From positions 1 through 40,088 of the forward strand of contig DATFXL010000072.1 in the NCBI GenBank assembly GCA_035316025.1: a stretch of 40,088 bases of DNA. The letters are read 5' to 3'. This document shows, piece after piece, positions 1 to 14,197 of this stretch (within the stretch, counting starts at the first letter, position 1; each line of letters opens with the position of its first letter). Below the pieces are notes generated by a model. That model saw only the letters and a program-made list of their open reading frames with translations, made no database searches and was not told the DNA's origin. The DNA is from JALZAA01 sp035316025. GTDB lineage: Bacteria; Actinomycetota; Acidimicrobiia; IMCC26256; JACDBD01. Position numbers and translations under genes: made by a program.

Positions 1-1
1 C

Positions 2-2452
2 CGCCGGGTGCGGTCGGTCGGCGAGCTGATCCAGAACCAGGTCCGCGTCGGCCTGTCGCGGATGGAGCGCGTCGTGCGCGAGCGCATGACGACCCAGGAC
101 GTCGAGGCGATCACACCCCAGACGCTGATCAACATCCGGCCTGTCGTCGCCGCCATCAAGGAGTTCTTCGGGTCGAGTCAGCTCAGCCAGTTCATGGACC
201 AGACGAACCCGCTCGCCGGCCTCACGCACAAGCGGCGCCTGTCGGCGCTCGGGCCCGGTGGCCTCTCGCGCGAGCGAGCCGGGTTCGAGGTCCGCGACGT
301 GCACCCCAGCCACTACGGCCGGATGTGCCCGATCGAGACGCCGGAAGGCCCGAACATCGGCCTCATCGGCTATCTGTCCACGTACGCCCGCATCAACCGG
401 TTCGGCTTCATCGAGACGCCGTACCGCAAGGTGCAGAACGGCGTCGCGACCGACCAGATCGAGTACCTCGCCGCCGACGACGAGGACCGGTACGTGATCG
501 CCCAGGCCAACGCCCGGGTCGACGACAACGGCCGGTTCCTCGACGAGCGCGTGCTGGTGCGGGCGCGCCGCAGCGAGGTCGCCTACGTCGACCCGCACGA
601 GGTCGACTTCATGGACGTGTCGCCGAAGCAGATCGTGTCGGTGGCCACCAGCCTCATCCCGTTCCTGGAGCACGACGACGCCAACCGGGCCCTCATGGGC
701 GCCAACATGCAGCGCCAGGCAGTCCCGCTGCTGCGGGCGACGGCGCCGTTCATCGGCACCGGTGTCGAGAGCCGGGCGGCGCGTGACGCCGGCGACCTGA
801 TCATCGCCGAGGACTCGGGCACCGTGGTCGAGGTCGCGGGCGACTCGATCGTCGTCGACTACCAGAACGACGGCCGCACGACGCATCGGCTGTCGAAGTT
901 CCGCCGGTCCAACCAGGGCACGTGCATCAACCAGAAGCCGCTGGTCGAGGCGGGCGACCACGTCCGCAAGGGCAACGTGCTCGCCGACGGCCCGTCGACG
1001 AATCAGGGTGAGCTCGCGCTGGGCAAGAACCTCCTCGTGGCGTTCATGCCGTGGAAGGGCCACAACTACGAGGACGCGATCGTGATCTCCGAGCGCCTCG
1101 TGCGCGACGACGTGCTCACCTCGATCCACATCGAGGAGCACGAGATCGACGCCCGGGACACCAAGCTCGGCGCCGAGGAGATCACCCGCGACATCCCGAA
1201 CCTGTCCGAGGACATCCTCAAGGACCTCGACGAGCGCGGGATCATCCGCATCGGGGCCGAGGTCGGCCCCGGCGACATCCTCGTCGGCAAGGTCACCCCG
1301 AAGGGCGAGACCGAGCTCACGCCCGAGGAGCGGCTGCTGCGGGCCATCTTCGGGGAGAAGGCCCGCGAGGTTCGCGACACGTCGCTGAAGGTCCCGCACG
1401 GCGAGACGGGCAAGGTCATCGACGTGCGCGTGTTCTCCCGGGAGGACGGCCACGAGCTGCCGCCGGGCGTGAACCAGCTGGTGCGGGTCTACGTCGCGCA
1501 GAAGCGCAAGATCTCCGAGGGCGACAAGCTCGCCGGCCGCCACGGCAACAAGGGTGTGATCGCCAAGATCCTGCCGATCGAGGACATGCCCTACCTGGCC
1601 GACGGCACGCCCATCGACATCATCCTCAACCCGCTCGGGGTCCCGTCCCGCATGAACGTGGGGCAGGTCCTGGAGGCCCACCTCGGGTACGCCGCCCGCC
1701 ACGGCTGGGAGGGCGAGGCCACCGCCCCGAAGAACGGTCGCAAGACCGCGCCCGTGACCCAGCCCGCCCTGTGGGTCTCGAGCCCCGTGTTCGACGGCGC
1801 CCACTGGGACGAGGAGTCCGACACCGGGCAGCGCCGGGAGGGCACGATCGAGGACCTCTTCGAGAAGATGCACAACGACGGCGCCGACGGCCAGCGCCTG
1901 GTCGACACCGACGGGAAGGCCCTCCTGTACGACGGCCGCACGGGGGAGCAGTACGACCGGCCCGTCACCGTGGGCTGGATCTACATCCTGAAGCTGGCCC
2001 ACCTCGTCGACGACAAGATCCACGCTCGCTCGACCGGCCCGTACTCGATGATCACCCAGCAGCCGCTGGGCGGGAAGGCGCAGTTCGGCGGGCAGCGCTT
2101 CGGCGAGATGGAGGTGTGGGCGCTCGAGGCGTACGGCGCGTCGTACGCGCTCCAGGAGATTCTCACCATCAAGTCCGACGACGTGCTCGGCCGTGTGAAG
2201 GTGTACGAGGCGATCGTCAAGGGCGAGAACATCCCCGAGCCCGGCATCCCCGAGAGCTTCAAGGTGCTCATCAAGGAGATGCAGGCGCTGTGCCTCAACG
2301 TCCGTGTCATCAACGAGGCGGGCGAAGAGGTCGAGATCCGCGAGCTCGACGAGGACGCCTTCCGCACCACCGAGTCGCTCGGTATCGACCTGTCCCGACC
2401 CGAGCGCGGCACCGACGAAGAGGACGAGCGCCGACGCGAGCCGGCGTTCTGA
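2..2452 (+). CDS. rpoB: RNA polymerase beta subunit, 5'-truncated by the window edge
   Basis: Beta subunit of the core RNA polymerase. About 816 C-terminal residues are present; the reading frame is open to the window edge, so the true start lies upstream. The rifampicin-binding region (about nt 176-260) reads SQLSQFMDQ...THKRRLSALGPGG, with the Asp, His and Ser residues (E. coli 516, 526, 531) wild type, so the target looks rifampicin-sensitive. Downstream are the beta-family blocks GDKLAGRHGNKG (active-site lysine region) and GGKAQFGGQRFGEMEVWALEAYGA near the C-terminus, followed by a charged tail. rpoC follows after 70 bp and is probably co-transcribed. Identification is certain; only the N-terminus is missing. 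Confidence 0.98.
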   Translation, partial: RRVRSVGELIQNQVRVGLSRMERVVRERMTTQDVEAITPQTLINIRPVVAAIKEFFGSSQLSQFMDQTNPLAGLTHKRRLSALGPGGLSRERAGFEVRDVHPSHYGRMCPIETPEGPNIGLIGYLSTYARINRFGFIETPYRKVQNGVATDQIEYLAADDEDRYVIAQANARVDDNGRFLDERVLVRARRSEVAYVDPHEVDFMDVSPKQIVSVATSLIPFLEHDDANRALMGANMQRQAVPLLRATAPFIGTGVESRAARDAGDLIIAEDSGTVVEVAGDSIVVDYQNDGRTTHRLSKFRRSNQGTCINQKPLVEAGDHVRKGNVLADGPSTNQGELALGKNLLVAFMPWKGHNYEDAIVISERLVRDDVLTSIHIEEHEIDARDTKLGAEEITRDIPNLSEDILKDLDERGIIRIGAEVGPGDILVGKVTPKGETELTPEERLLRAIFGEKAREVRDTSLKVPHGETGKVIDVRVFSREDGHELPPGVNQLVRVYVAQKRKISEGDKLAGRHGNKGVIAKILPIEDMPYLADGTPIDIILNPLGVPSRMNVGQVLEAHLGYAARHGWEGEATAPKNGRKTAPVTQPALWVSSPVFDGAHWDEESDTGQRREGTIEDLFEKMHNDGADGQRLVDTDGKALLYDGRTGEQYDRPVTVGWIYILKLAHLVDDKIHARSTGPYSMITQQPLGGKAQFGGQRFGEMEVWALEAYGASYALQEILTIKSDDVLGRVKVYEAIVKGENIPEPGIPESFKVLIKEMQALCLNVRVINEAGEEVEIRELDEDAFRTTESLGIDLSRPERGTDEEDERRREPAF

Positions 2453-2522
2453 CGGCCTTGACCACTGCGACGACGACGAACCAGGACGAACGAGGAAGCA
2501 CGAAGGAAGAGGTAGGACACAC

Positions 2523-6593
<4,071 letters not shown>

Positions 6594-6640
6594 CATCGCC
6601 CCGTTTCGCCACACGACTGCACTCAGAGCGGAGTCACAGC

Positions 6641-7012
6641 GTGCCCACTATCCAGCAGCTCGTCCGGAAAGGACGCCGGACGAAGAACGAGCCGGGGAAG
6701 TCGCCCGCGCTCAAGGGGTCGCCCCAGCGGCGGGGCGTGTGCACGCGCGTCTTCACCCACACACCGAAGAAGCCGAACTCCGCCCTGCGCAAGGTGGCCC
6801 GGGTACGACTGACGACGGGGATGGAGGTCACGGCCTACATTCCCGGCGTCGGCCACAACCTCCAGGAGCACTCGATCGTGCTCGTGCGCGGCGGCCGGGT
6901 GCGGGACCTGCCCGGTGTTCGGTACAAGATCGTGCGCGGCGCGCTCGACGCCGGCGGCGTCGGCGGACGCCGCCAGGCCCGCAGCCGCTACGGCGCCAAG
7001 CGAGAGGGCTGA
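6641..7012 (+). CDS. rpsL: 30S ribosomal protein S12
   Basis: S12, 123 residues, sits at the decoding centre of the small subunit and controls fidelity. The GTG start gives the canonical N-terminus MPTIQQLVRKGRR and follows CGGAG. The conserved loop TPKKPNS keeps Lys43, but the second streptomycin loop reads GGRVRDLPGVRY: residue 88 is Arg (codon CGG, 6902-6904), where M. tuberculosis and most bacteria have Lys (E. coli K87). The neighbouring Asp89, substrate of the RimO methylthiotransferase in other bacteria, is kept. First gene of the str operon, 47 bp after rpoC and 3 bp before rpsG. Confidence 0.98.
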   Translation: MPTIQQLVRKGRRTKNEPGKSPALKGSPQRRGVCTRVFTHTPKKPNSALRKVARVRLTTGMEVTAYIPGVGHNLQEHSIVLVRGGRVRDLPGVRYKIVRGALDAGGVGGRRQARSRYGAKREG

Positions 7013-7015
7013 GCC

Positions 7016-7486
7016 GTGCCTCGGAAGGGGTCTGCTCCCCGCCGTGACCTGATGCCCGACCCGGTCCACCGGTCGGTCGTCGTCACCCAGCTCGTCAACA
7101 AGCTCTTGCAGCGGGGCAAGCGGTCGCTGGCCGAGCGGATCGTGTATGACGCCCTCGGTGAGATCGAGCGCAAGACCGGCACCGAGCCGGTGGCGACGGT
7201 CAAGCGGGCGGTCGAGAACGTCCGGCCCGTCCTCGAGGTGAAGAGCCGGCGCGTCGGCGGGGCGACGTACCAGGTGCCGGTGGAGGTGCGGCCCCGCCGG
7301 GCGACGACACTCGCCATCCGGTGGATCGTCGGGTACGCCCGCCAACGCCGCGAGAAGACGATGTCCGAGCGGCTGGCCGCCGAGCTGATGGACGCCGGCA
7401 ACGGGCTCGGCGCCGCGATCAAGCGCAAGGACGACCTGCAGAAGATGGCCGAGTCCAACCGCGCGTTCGCGCACTACCGGTGGTGA
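7016..7486 (+). CDS. rpsG: 30S ribosomal protein S7
   Basis: S7, 156 residues, the usual length; it binds the 3' major domain of 16S rRNA and starts assembly of the 30S head. The GTG start gives MPRKGSAPRRDLMPDPVHRS, matching the family N-terminus. The family blocks LVNKLLQRGKRSLAERIVYDAL, split by normal spacing from GGATYQVPVEVRPRR, and the C-terminal FAHYRW are all present. It lies 3 bp behind rpsL in the str operon. In E. coli S7 represses its own operon by binding the rpsL-rpsG junction; here that junction is too short for such a site, whereas the following gap before fusA is long and structured. Confidence 0.98.
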   Translation: MPRKGSAPRRDLMPDPVHRSVVVTQLVNKLLQRGKRSLAERIVYDALGEIERKTGTEPVATVKRAVENVRPVLEVKSRRVGGATYQVPVEVRPRRATTLAIRWIVGYARQRREKTMSERLAAELMDAGNGLGAAIKRKDDLQKMAESNRAFAHYRW

Positions 7487-7530
7487 CGCTCGACTAGTCG
7501 CCGGTCCGACCGGCGGCCACCGGCGGCACA

Positions 7531-7600
7531 CCGCCGCCGGCCCCACCCACCCACGAGCCCGGCGCCCTCGCTGCACTCGGGCGCCGACGGCCGGCGGCGG
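7531..7600 (+). promoter_or_regulatory. structured fusA leader with long inverted repeats
   Basis: The 203-bp rpsG-fusA gap contains a perfect 12-bp inverted repeat, CCGCCGCCGGCC at 7531-7542 and its complement at 7589-7600, enclosing a second perfect 8-bp stem (CGGCGCCC 7560-7567 with GGGCGCCG 7579-7586). A competing local stem, CGGCGG 7521-7526 with CCGCCG 7531-7536, uses the left arm of the large one, so the two folds exclude each other. A further small hairpin (AGAAG 7628-7632 with CTTCT 7646-7650) precedes a purine-rich Shine-Dalgarno stretch. This could be an attenuator, an autoregulatory protein site or an RNA-processing site; function is inferred. Confidence 0.5.
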
Positions 7601-7689
7601 CGACCACCGGCGGCCGCCTCCGGGAACAGAAGTGCGCTCGCCCCGCTTCTGACAGGAGAGAAGAAAGAAAGAGAGAAGGAACAAAGGAA

Positions 7690-9813
<2,124 letters not shown>

Positions 9814-9863
9814 CCGCCTGACGAACTAGAGGAACGAGAGGAAGAGGAGCACGGGGTCATCCC

Positions 9864-11051
9864 ATGTCGAAGCAGAAGTTCGAGCGGACGAAGCCGCATC
9901 TGAACATCGGGACGATCGGTCACATCGACCACGGGAAGACGACGCTCACCGCGGCGATCACCAAGGTGCTGCACGACCAGGATCCGTCGACCGCGTACAC
10001 GAGCTTCGACGACATCGACAAGGCGCCCGAGGAGCGCGAGCGCGGGATCACGATCTCGATCGCGCACGTCGAGTACGAGACGCCGAATCGGCATTACGCC
10101 CACGTCGACTGTCCCGGGCACGCCGACTACATCAAGAACATGATCACCGGCGCCGCCCAGATGGACGGGGCGATCCTGGTGGTTGCGGCGACCGACGGGC
10201 CGATGCCACAAACCCGTGAGCACGTGCTGCTCGCCCGCCAAGTCGGTGTGCCGTCGATCGTAGTGGCGCTGAACAAGGCCGACATGGTCGACGACGAGGA
10301 GATCCTCGAGCTGGTGGAGCTCGAGGTCCGGGAGCTCCTGAACGAGTACGAGTTCCCCGGCGACGACACGCCGATCGTCCGGTGCAGCGCGCTGAAGGCG
10401 CTCGAGGGTGACGAGTCCTGGACACCCAAGATCGTCGAGCTCATGGAGGCCGTCGACACCCACATCCCGGAGCCGACACGGGACGTCGACAAGCCGTTCC
10501 TGATGCCGATCGAGGACGTCTTCTCGATCACCGGCCGCGGCACCGTGGTGACCGGGCGGGTCGACCGCGGCATGGTGCACGTGAACGACGAGGTCGAGAT
10601 CGTCGGGATCAAGGACACCACCAAGACGGTGTGCACCGGCGTCGAGATGTTCCGCAAGCTCCTCGACGAGGGTCGCGCCGGTGACAACATCGGCGCGCTG
10701 CTACGCGGCACCAAGAAGGAGGACGTCGAGCGCGGGCAGGTGCTGTCCAAGCCCGGGAGCATCACCCCGCACACCCAGTTCCAGGCGCAGGTCTACGTCT
10801 TGACCAAGGACGAAGGTGGGCGGCACACGCCGTTCTTCAGCAACTATCGGCCGCAGTTCTACTTCCGCACGACGGACATCACCGGCTCGATCGCCCTTCC
10901 CGACGGGGTGGAGATGGTGATGCCGGGCGACAACACGGAGATGACCGTCGAGCTGATCGCGCCGATCGCGATGGAAGAGGGTCTGCGGTTCGCGATCCGC
11001 GAAGGCGGCCGCACGGTGGGCGCCGGTCGGGTCACCAGCATCATCAAGTAG
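9864..11051 (+). CDS. tuf: translation elongation factor Tu
   Basis: GTPase delivering aminoacyl-tRNA to the ribosomal A site; 395 residues. G1 GHIDHGKT (19-26) carries Ile where most EF-Tu have Val; DCPGH at 82-86 supplies the catalytic His86; NKAD at 137-140. Domain III ends in the canonical FAIREGGRTVGAGRVTSIIK. The kirromycin- and pulvomycin-site residues that I can recognise look wild type (MPQTREH, AIREGG). A GAGGAAGAGGAG stretch lies upstream, about 14 nt from the ATG, a rather long spacing, and a closer GGGG may serve. The next gene, rpsJ, begins 29 bp later. Confidence 0.98.
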   Translation: MSKQKFERTKPHLNIGTIGHIDHGKTTLTAAITKVLHDQDPSTAYTSFDDIDKAPEERERGITISIAHVEYETPNRHYAHVDCPGHADYIKNMITGAAQMDGAILVVAATDGPMPQTREHVLLARQVGVPSIVVALNKADMVDDEEILELVELEVRELLNEYEFPGDDTPIVRCSALKALEGDESWTPKIVELMEAVDTHIPEPTRDVDKPFLMPIEDVFSITGRGTVVTGRVDRGMVHVNDEVEIVGIKDTTKTVCTGVEMFRKLLDEGRAGDNIGALLRGTKKEDVERGQVLSKPGSITPHTQFQAQVYVLTKDEGGRHTPFFSNYRPQFYFRTTDITGSIALPDGVEMVMPGDNTEMTVELIAPIAMEEGLRFAIREGGRTVGAGRVTSIIK

Positions 11052-11080
11052 TCGACGGAGCCGGACGGACAGGACACGGA

Positions 11081-11407
11081 GTGGCGGACGCACGAGGACA
11101 GAAGATCCGGATCCGGCTCAAGGCCTACGACCACGAGATCATCGACCAGTCGACGAAGAAGATCGTCGAGACGGTCCTCCGCACCCAGGCGAAGGTCCAT
11201 GGTCCCGTGCCGCTCCCGACCGAGATTCGACGCTTTACGGTGATCCGGTCCCCGCACGTCGACAAGGACTCCCGCGAGCACTTCGAGATGCGCATCCACA
11301 AGCGCCTCCTCGACATCGTCGAGCCCACCTCGAAGACCGTCGAGTCGCTCCAACGCCTCGATCTCCCCGCCGGCGTCGACATCGAGATCAAGATCCAGCA
11401 GGTCTGA
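11081..11407 (+). CDS. rpsJ: 30S ribosomal protein S10 (NusE)
   Basis: S10, 108 residues, a 30S head protein that also works as the antitermination partner of NusB and links NusG to the ribosome. The GTG start gives MADARGQKIRIRLKAYDHEIID, with ACGGAG just upstream. HGPVPLPTEIRRFTVIRSPHVDKDSREHFE, broken here only by normal family variation, is the rRNA-binding loop region. It lies 29 bp behind tuf and is followed by a 242-bp gap with its own putative promoter, so it seems to be the last gene of the str transcription unit instead of the first gene of the S10 cluster. Confidence 0.98.
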   Translation: MADARGQKIRIRLKAYDHEIIDQSTKKIVETVLRTQAKVHGPVPLPTEIRRFTVIRSPHVDKDSREHFEMRIHKRLLDIVEPTSKTVESLQRLDLPAGVDIEIKIQQV

Positions 11408-11420
11408 GCCGCCGCCCGAC

Positions 11421-11450
11421 TTCGACGGAATCGCTGGTAGCCGCTAGTAT
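11421..11450 (+). promoter_or_regulatory. putative sigma-A-type promoter for the S10 cluster
   Basis: TTCGAC at 11421-11426, an 18-bp spacer, then TAGTAT at 11445-11450, which fits the actinobacterial TAnnnT -10 consensus; the -35 match is weak. Predicted transcription start near 11457 would give a leader of about 193 nt before rplC. The region is AT-richer than its surroundings. Not proven; co-transcription from rpsJ remains possible. Confidence 0.45.
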
Positions 11451-11523
11451 CTCTGGGCTTTCGCCGTGTGGGCGGGGTGGACCCGGCGGCGATGCTCGAC
11501 CGGAAATCTTCGCCAACCGACGT

Positions 11524-11599
11524 CTGCGCAGGCTGCGCCCCCGAAGCGCAGAACCACGCAGCACAACCGAGTCGCTCCGCCGGCCCCGGCCGGGGGAGC
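11524..11599 (+). promoter_or_regulatory. hairpins in the rplC leader
   Basis: Two stems lie between the putative promoter and rplC. The first pairs CTGCGC 11524-11529 with GCGCAG 11546-11551. The second is strong: 11574-11585 pairs with 11588-11599 over GCTCC and CCGGCC, interrupted by one G-G mismatch. It ends 50 nt before the rplC ATG and has no U-tract. The position matches that of ribosomal-protein autoregulatory leaders in other bacteria (for example the E. coli S10-operon L4 leader), but the sequence is not one I recognise. Confidence 0.45.
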
Positions 11600-11649
11600 C
11601 ATTCGCGTGAAGCGGAGTAGAGAACTGACACCACCGAAGGACCCACGTC

Positions 11650-12312
11650 ATGGCCAGCAAGGGCATTCTCGGGCGCAAGCTCGGCATGACACAGGTCTGG
11701 GACGCCGAGAACCGGATCGTGCCGGTGACGGTGCTCCAGGCCGGGCCCTGTCGCGTCGTGCAGCTGAAGACACCCGAGCGTGACGGCTACGCCGCCGTCC
11801 AGCTCGCGTTCGGCGACACGAAGCCGGCCCGCCTCAACAAGCCCGAGCTCGGGCACCTGACCGCCGCCGACGTCCCTCCGGCCAAGCACCTCGCCGAGCT
11901 CCGGGTCGACGACCTCGCCGGGTTCGAGGTCGGTCAGCTGCTCGCCGCCGACGTGTTCCAAACCGGCGACCGGGTCGACGTCACCGGCATCAGCAAGGGC
12001 AAGGGGTTCACCGGCGTGATGAAGCGCCACAACTTCCACGGCCAGGGCGCCAGCCATGGGAACCACAAGAAGCACCGGGCCCCGGGCGCGATCGGCGCCT
12101 GCGCGACGCCGGCGCGCGTCTTCAAGGGGATGGGCATGCCCGGCCAGCACGGCAACGCCCGGGTCACCACGCTCAACCTCGAGGTCGTCGAGGGCGACCC
12201 CGAGCGTGGCCTCCTCCTCCTCAAGGGATCGGTCCCCGGCCCCGCCGGCAGCGTCGTGTTCGTGCGCGACGCCGTGAAGGCCGGCGCCGACCGCGAGGGG
12301 GCGAACCGATGA
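11650..12312 (+). CDS. rplC: 50S ribosomal protein L3
   Basis: L3, 220 residues, an early assembly protein whose long loop reaches toward the peptidyl-transferase centre. Starts MASKGILGRKLGMTQVWD, the canonical opening, eight nt after GAAGGA. The central block KGFTGVMKRHNFHGQGASHG and the family signature around GMGMPGQHGNARVTT are intact. It overlaps rplD by ATGA (4 bp), indicating translational coupling, and is the first gene after the structured leader. Confidence 0.98.
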   Translation: MASKGILGRKLGMTQVWDAENRIVPVTVLQAGPCRVVQLKTPERDGYAAVQLAFGDTKPARLNKPELGHLTAADVPPAKHLAELRVDDLAGFEVGQLLAADVFQTGDRVDVTGISKGKGFTGVMKRHNFHGQGASHGNHKKHRAPGAIGACATPARVFKGMGMPGQHGNARVTTLNLEVVEGDPERGLLLLKGSVPGPAGSVVFVRDAVKAGADREGANR

Positions 12313-12956
12313 ACGTCGACGTCACTACCGTGGGCGGCGGCAGGGCCGGCAGCGTCGACCTCCCCGACGAGATGTTCGGCATCACCCCGAACCGGTCCGT
12401 CTTGCACCAGGTCGTGACCGCGCAGCTCGCCGCCGCCCGGTCCGGCACCCACAGCACCAAGGGCCGCGCCGACGTCAAGGGGGGCGGCGCCAAGCCGTGG
12501 CGCCAGAAGGGCACCGGTCGGGCCCGTCACGGCTCCATCCGCTCGCCGCAATGGCGCGGCGGTGGCGTCGCCCACGGCCCCGTCCCCCGCGACCACTCCC
12601 AGCGCACACCGAAGAAGATGGTCAAGCTGGCGCTCCACTCGGCGCTGTCGGACCGCGCCGCCAGCCAGCGCGTGATGGTCGTCGACGAGTGGGGCATCGA
12701 CGAGCCCAGCACCAAGCGGGCGATCGAGATCCTCGAGGAGCTCGGCTTCCGAAAGGCGGGCGAGCGCGACCCTCGCGTCCTGCTCGTGCTCGACCGCAGC
12801 GAGATCGCGACGTGGAAGTCGTTCCGCAACCTCGGCGCCCGGGTGCGCATCGTGCTGCCCGAGGAGCTGAACGCCTACGACGTGCTCGTGAGCGACTGGC
12901 TCGTGTTCAGCCAGTCGACGCTCGACGCGTTCCTTGCCCGGGGGAGGACGCCATGA
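12309..12956 (+). CDS. rplD: 50S ribosomal protein L4
   Basis: L4, 215 residues, lines the peptide exit tunnel together with L22 and is the S10-operon autoregulator in gammaproteobacteria. The tunnel loop is visible as GGGAKPWRQKGTGRARHGS followed by IRSPQWRGGGVAHGP, with no changes that I recognise as macrolide-resistance mutations. The start ATG overlaps the rplC stop, and its own stop overlaps the rplW ATG, so three genes are chained by 4-bp overlaps. Confidence 0.97.
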   Translation: MNVDVTTVGGGRAGSVDLPDEMFGITPNRSVLHQVVTAQLAAARSGTHSTKGRADVKGGGAKPWRQKGTGRARHGSIRSPQWRGGGVAHGPVPRDHSQRTPKKMVKLALHSALSDRAASQRVMVVDEWGIDEPSTKRAIEILEELGFRKAGERDPRVLLVLDRSEIATWKSFRNLGARVRIVLPEELNAYDVLVSDWLVFSQSTLDAFLARGRTP

Positions 12957-13249
12957 GCGCACGCAACCCCCGCGACATCATCATCCGGCCGGTCGTGTCG
13001 GAGAAGTCGTACGCCGCCTACGACAACAACGTGTACACGTTCCTCGTCGCGCCCGACGCCAACAAGATCGAGATCAAGCAGGCGGTCGAGACGATCTTCA
13101 GCGTGAAGGTCACCAAGGTCAACACGGTCAACCGGAGCGGCAAGCGCAAGCGGAACCGCCGCACCGGCGACTGGGGCAAACGGGCCGACCAGCGACGGGC
13201 GATCGTCTCCCTCGCCGAGGGTGACTCGATCGAGATCTTCGGGAGCTGA
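12953..13249 (+). CDS. rplW: 50S ribosomal protein L23
   Basis: L23, 98 residues, sits at the tunnel exit where trigger factor and SRP dock. MSARNPRDIIIRPVVSEKS gives the family opening, and NKIEIKQAVETIFSVKV is the conserved central block, followed by the basic loop GKRKRNRRTGDWGKR. The ATG at 12953 was chosen because it follows a near-perfect GGGGAGG and overlaps the rplD stop; the frame stays open upstream inside rplD, but that part has no family similarity. Confidence 0.97.
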   Translation: MSARNPRDIIIRPVVSEKSYAAYDNNVYTFLVAPDANKIEIKQAVETIFSVKVTKVNTVNRSGKRKRNRRTGDWGKRADQRRAIVSLAEGDSIEIFGS

Positions 13250-13251
13250 CG

Positions 13252-14094
13252 TTGCCGATCCGCAAGCGCAAGCCCACCAGCCCCGGCCGCCGGTTCCAGA
13301 CCGTCTCCGACTTCGCCGAGGTCAGCAAGAGCAAGCCGGAGAAGTCGCTCACGAAGTCGAAGAAGCGGTCGTCCGGCCGCAACGTGTACGGGCGCACCAC
13401 GTCACGACATCGTGGCGGTGGGCACAAGCAGAAGTACCGCGACATCGACTTCAAGCGCGGGAAGGACGGCGTCCCGGCGAAGGTCGCCGCCATCGAGTAC
13501 GACCCGAACCGCAATGCGCGCATTGCGCTGTTGCACTACCGCGACGGCGAGAAGCGCTACATCCTCGCCCCGTCCGGGGTCGCCGTCGGTGACGTGCTGC
13601 AGAGCGGGCAGGGTTCCGAGATCCGGCCCGGGAACTCGCTCCCGTTGCGCTACATCCCGGTCGGGACCACCGTGCACAACATCGAGCTCAAGCCGGGCGC
13701 GGGAGGCAAGCTCGCCCGCGGCGCCGGCGCCGCCGTGCAGCTCGTGGCGAAGGAAGGCAACTTCGCCACGCTCCGGCTTCCCTCGACCGAGATGCGACGG
13801 GTGGCGATCGACTGCCGCGCCACGGTCGGCCAGGTCGGCAACGTCGAGGCGGCGCTCGTCGACCTGGGCAAGGCAGGTCGCAACCGGTGGCGGGGTCGCC
13901 GGCCGCACACGAGGGGCGTGGCCATGAACCCCGTCGACCACCCGCTCGGCGGCGGCGAGGGAAAGAGCTCCGGCGGCCGTCATCCGGTGACGCCGTGGGG
14001 CAAGACCGAGGGCCGCACCCGTCGCAAGGACAAGCCCTCCGACAAGCTCATCATCCGGCGGCGGCGTCGCCGCCGCGGGTCGCGCGGAAGGTAG
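13252..14094 (+). CDS. rplB: 50S ribosomal protein L2
   Basis: L2, 280 residues, needed for subunit joining and peptidyl-transferase activity. A TTG start at 13252, six nt after GGGAG, gives MPIRKRKPTSPGRRFQ, aligned with the family start. The C-terminal block MNPVDHPLGGGEGK contains the conserved His that lies near the peptidyl-transferase centre (E. coli His229). The basic tail ends RRRRRRGSRGR. It starts 2 bp after rplW. A 103-bp gap with a hairpin separates it from rpsS. Confidence 0.98.
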   Translation: MPIRKRKPTSPGRRFQTVSDFAEVSKSKPEKSLTKSKKRSSGRNVYGRTTSRHRGGGHKQKYRDIDFKRGKDGVPAKVAAIEYDPNRNARIALLHYRDGEKRYILAPSGVAVGDVLQSGQGSEIRPGNSLPLRYIPVGTTVHNIELKPGAGGKLARGAGAAVQLVAKEGNFATLRLPSTEMRRVAIDCRATVGQVGNVEAALVDLGKAGRNRWRGRRPHTRGVAMNPVDHPLGGGEGKSSGGRHPVTPWGKTEGRTRRKDKPSDKLIIRRRRRRRGSRGR

Positions 14095-14149
14095 GGGAAG
14101 TGATCGGGAGAGGACTCGTCGAGCACGGATCCCCGAAGGCCGGCGTCCC

Positions 14150-14172
14150 CGCCGAAACCGTCGGTTTCGGTG
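14150..14172 (+). other. perfect hairpin between rplB and rpsS
   Basis: CCGAAACC at 14152-14159 pairs perfectly with GGTTTCGG at 14163-14170 around a 3-nt loop; one G-U and one C-G pair extend the stem to ten. It lies in the only sizeable gap within the S10 cluster and ends 25 nt before the rpsS start, upstream of its GGGAGG. It has no U-tract. A processing or attenuation role is possible but only inferred. Confidence 0.45.
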
Positions 14173-14197
14173 AAGTGGCTCCCACGGGAGGTAGGCG

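Noticed and set aside
176..260. Possible rifampicin-resistance changes in RpoB
   Set aside because: The residues equivalent to E. coli D516, H526 and S531 are wild type.
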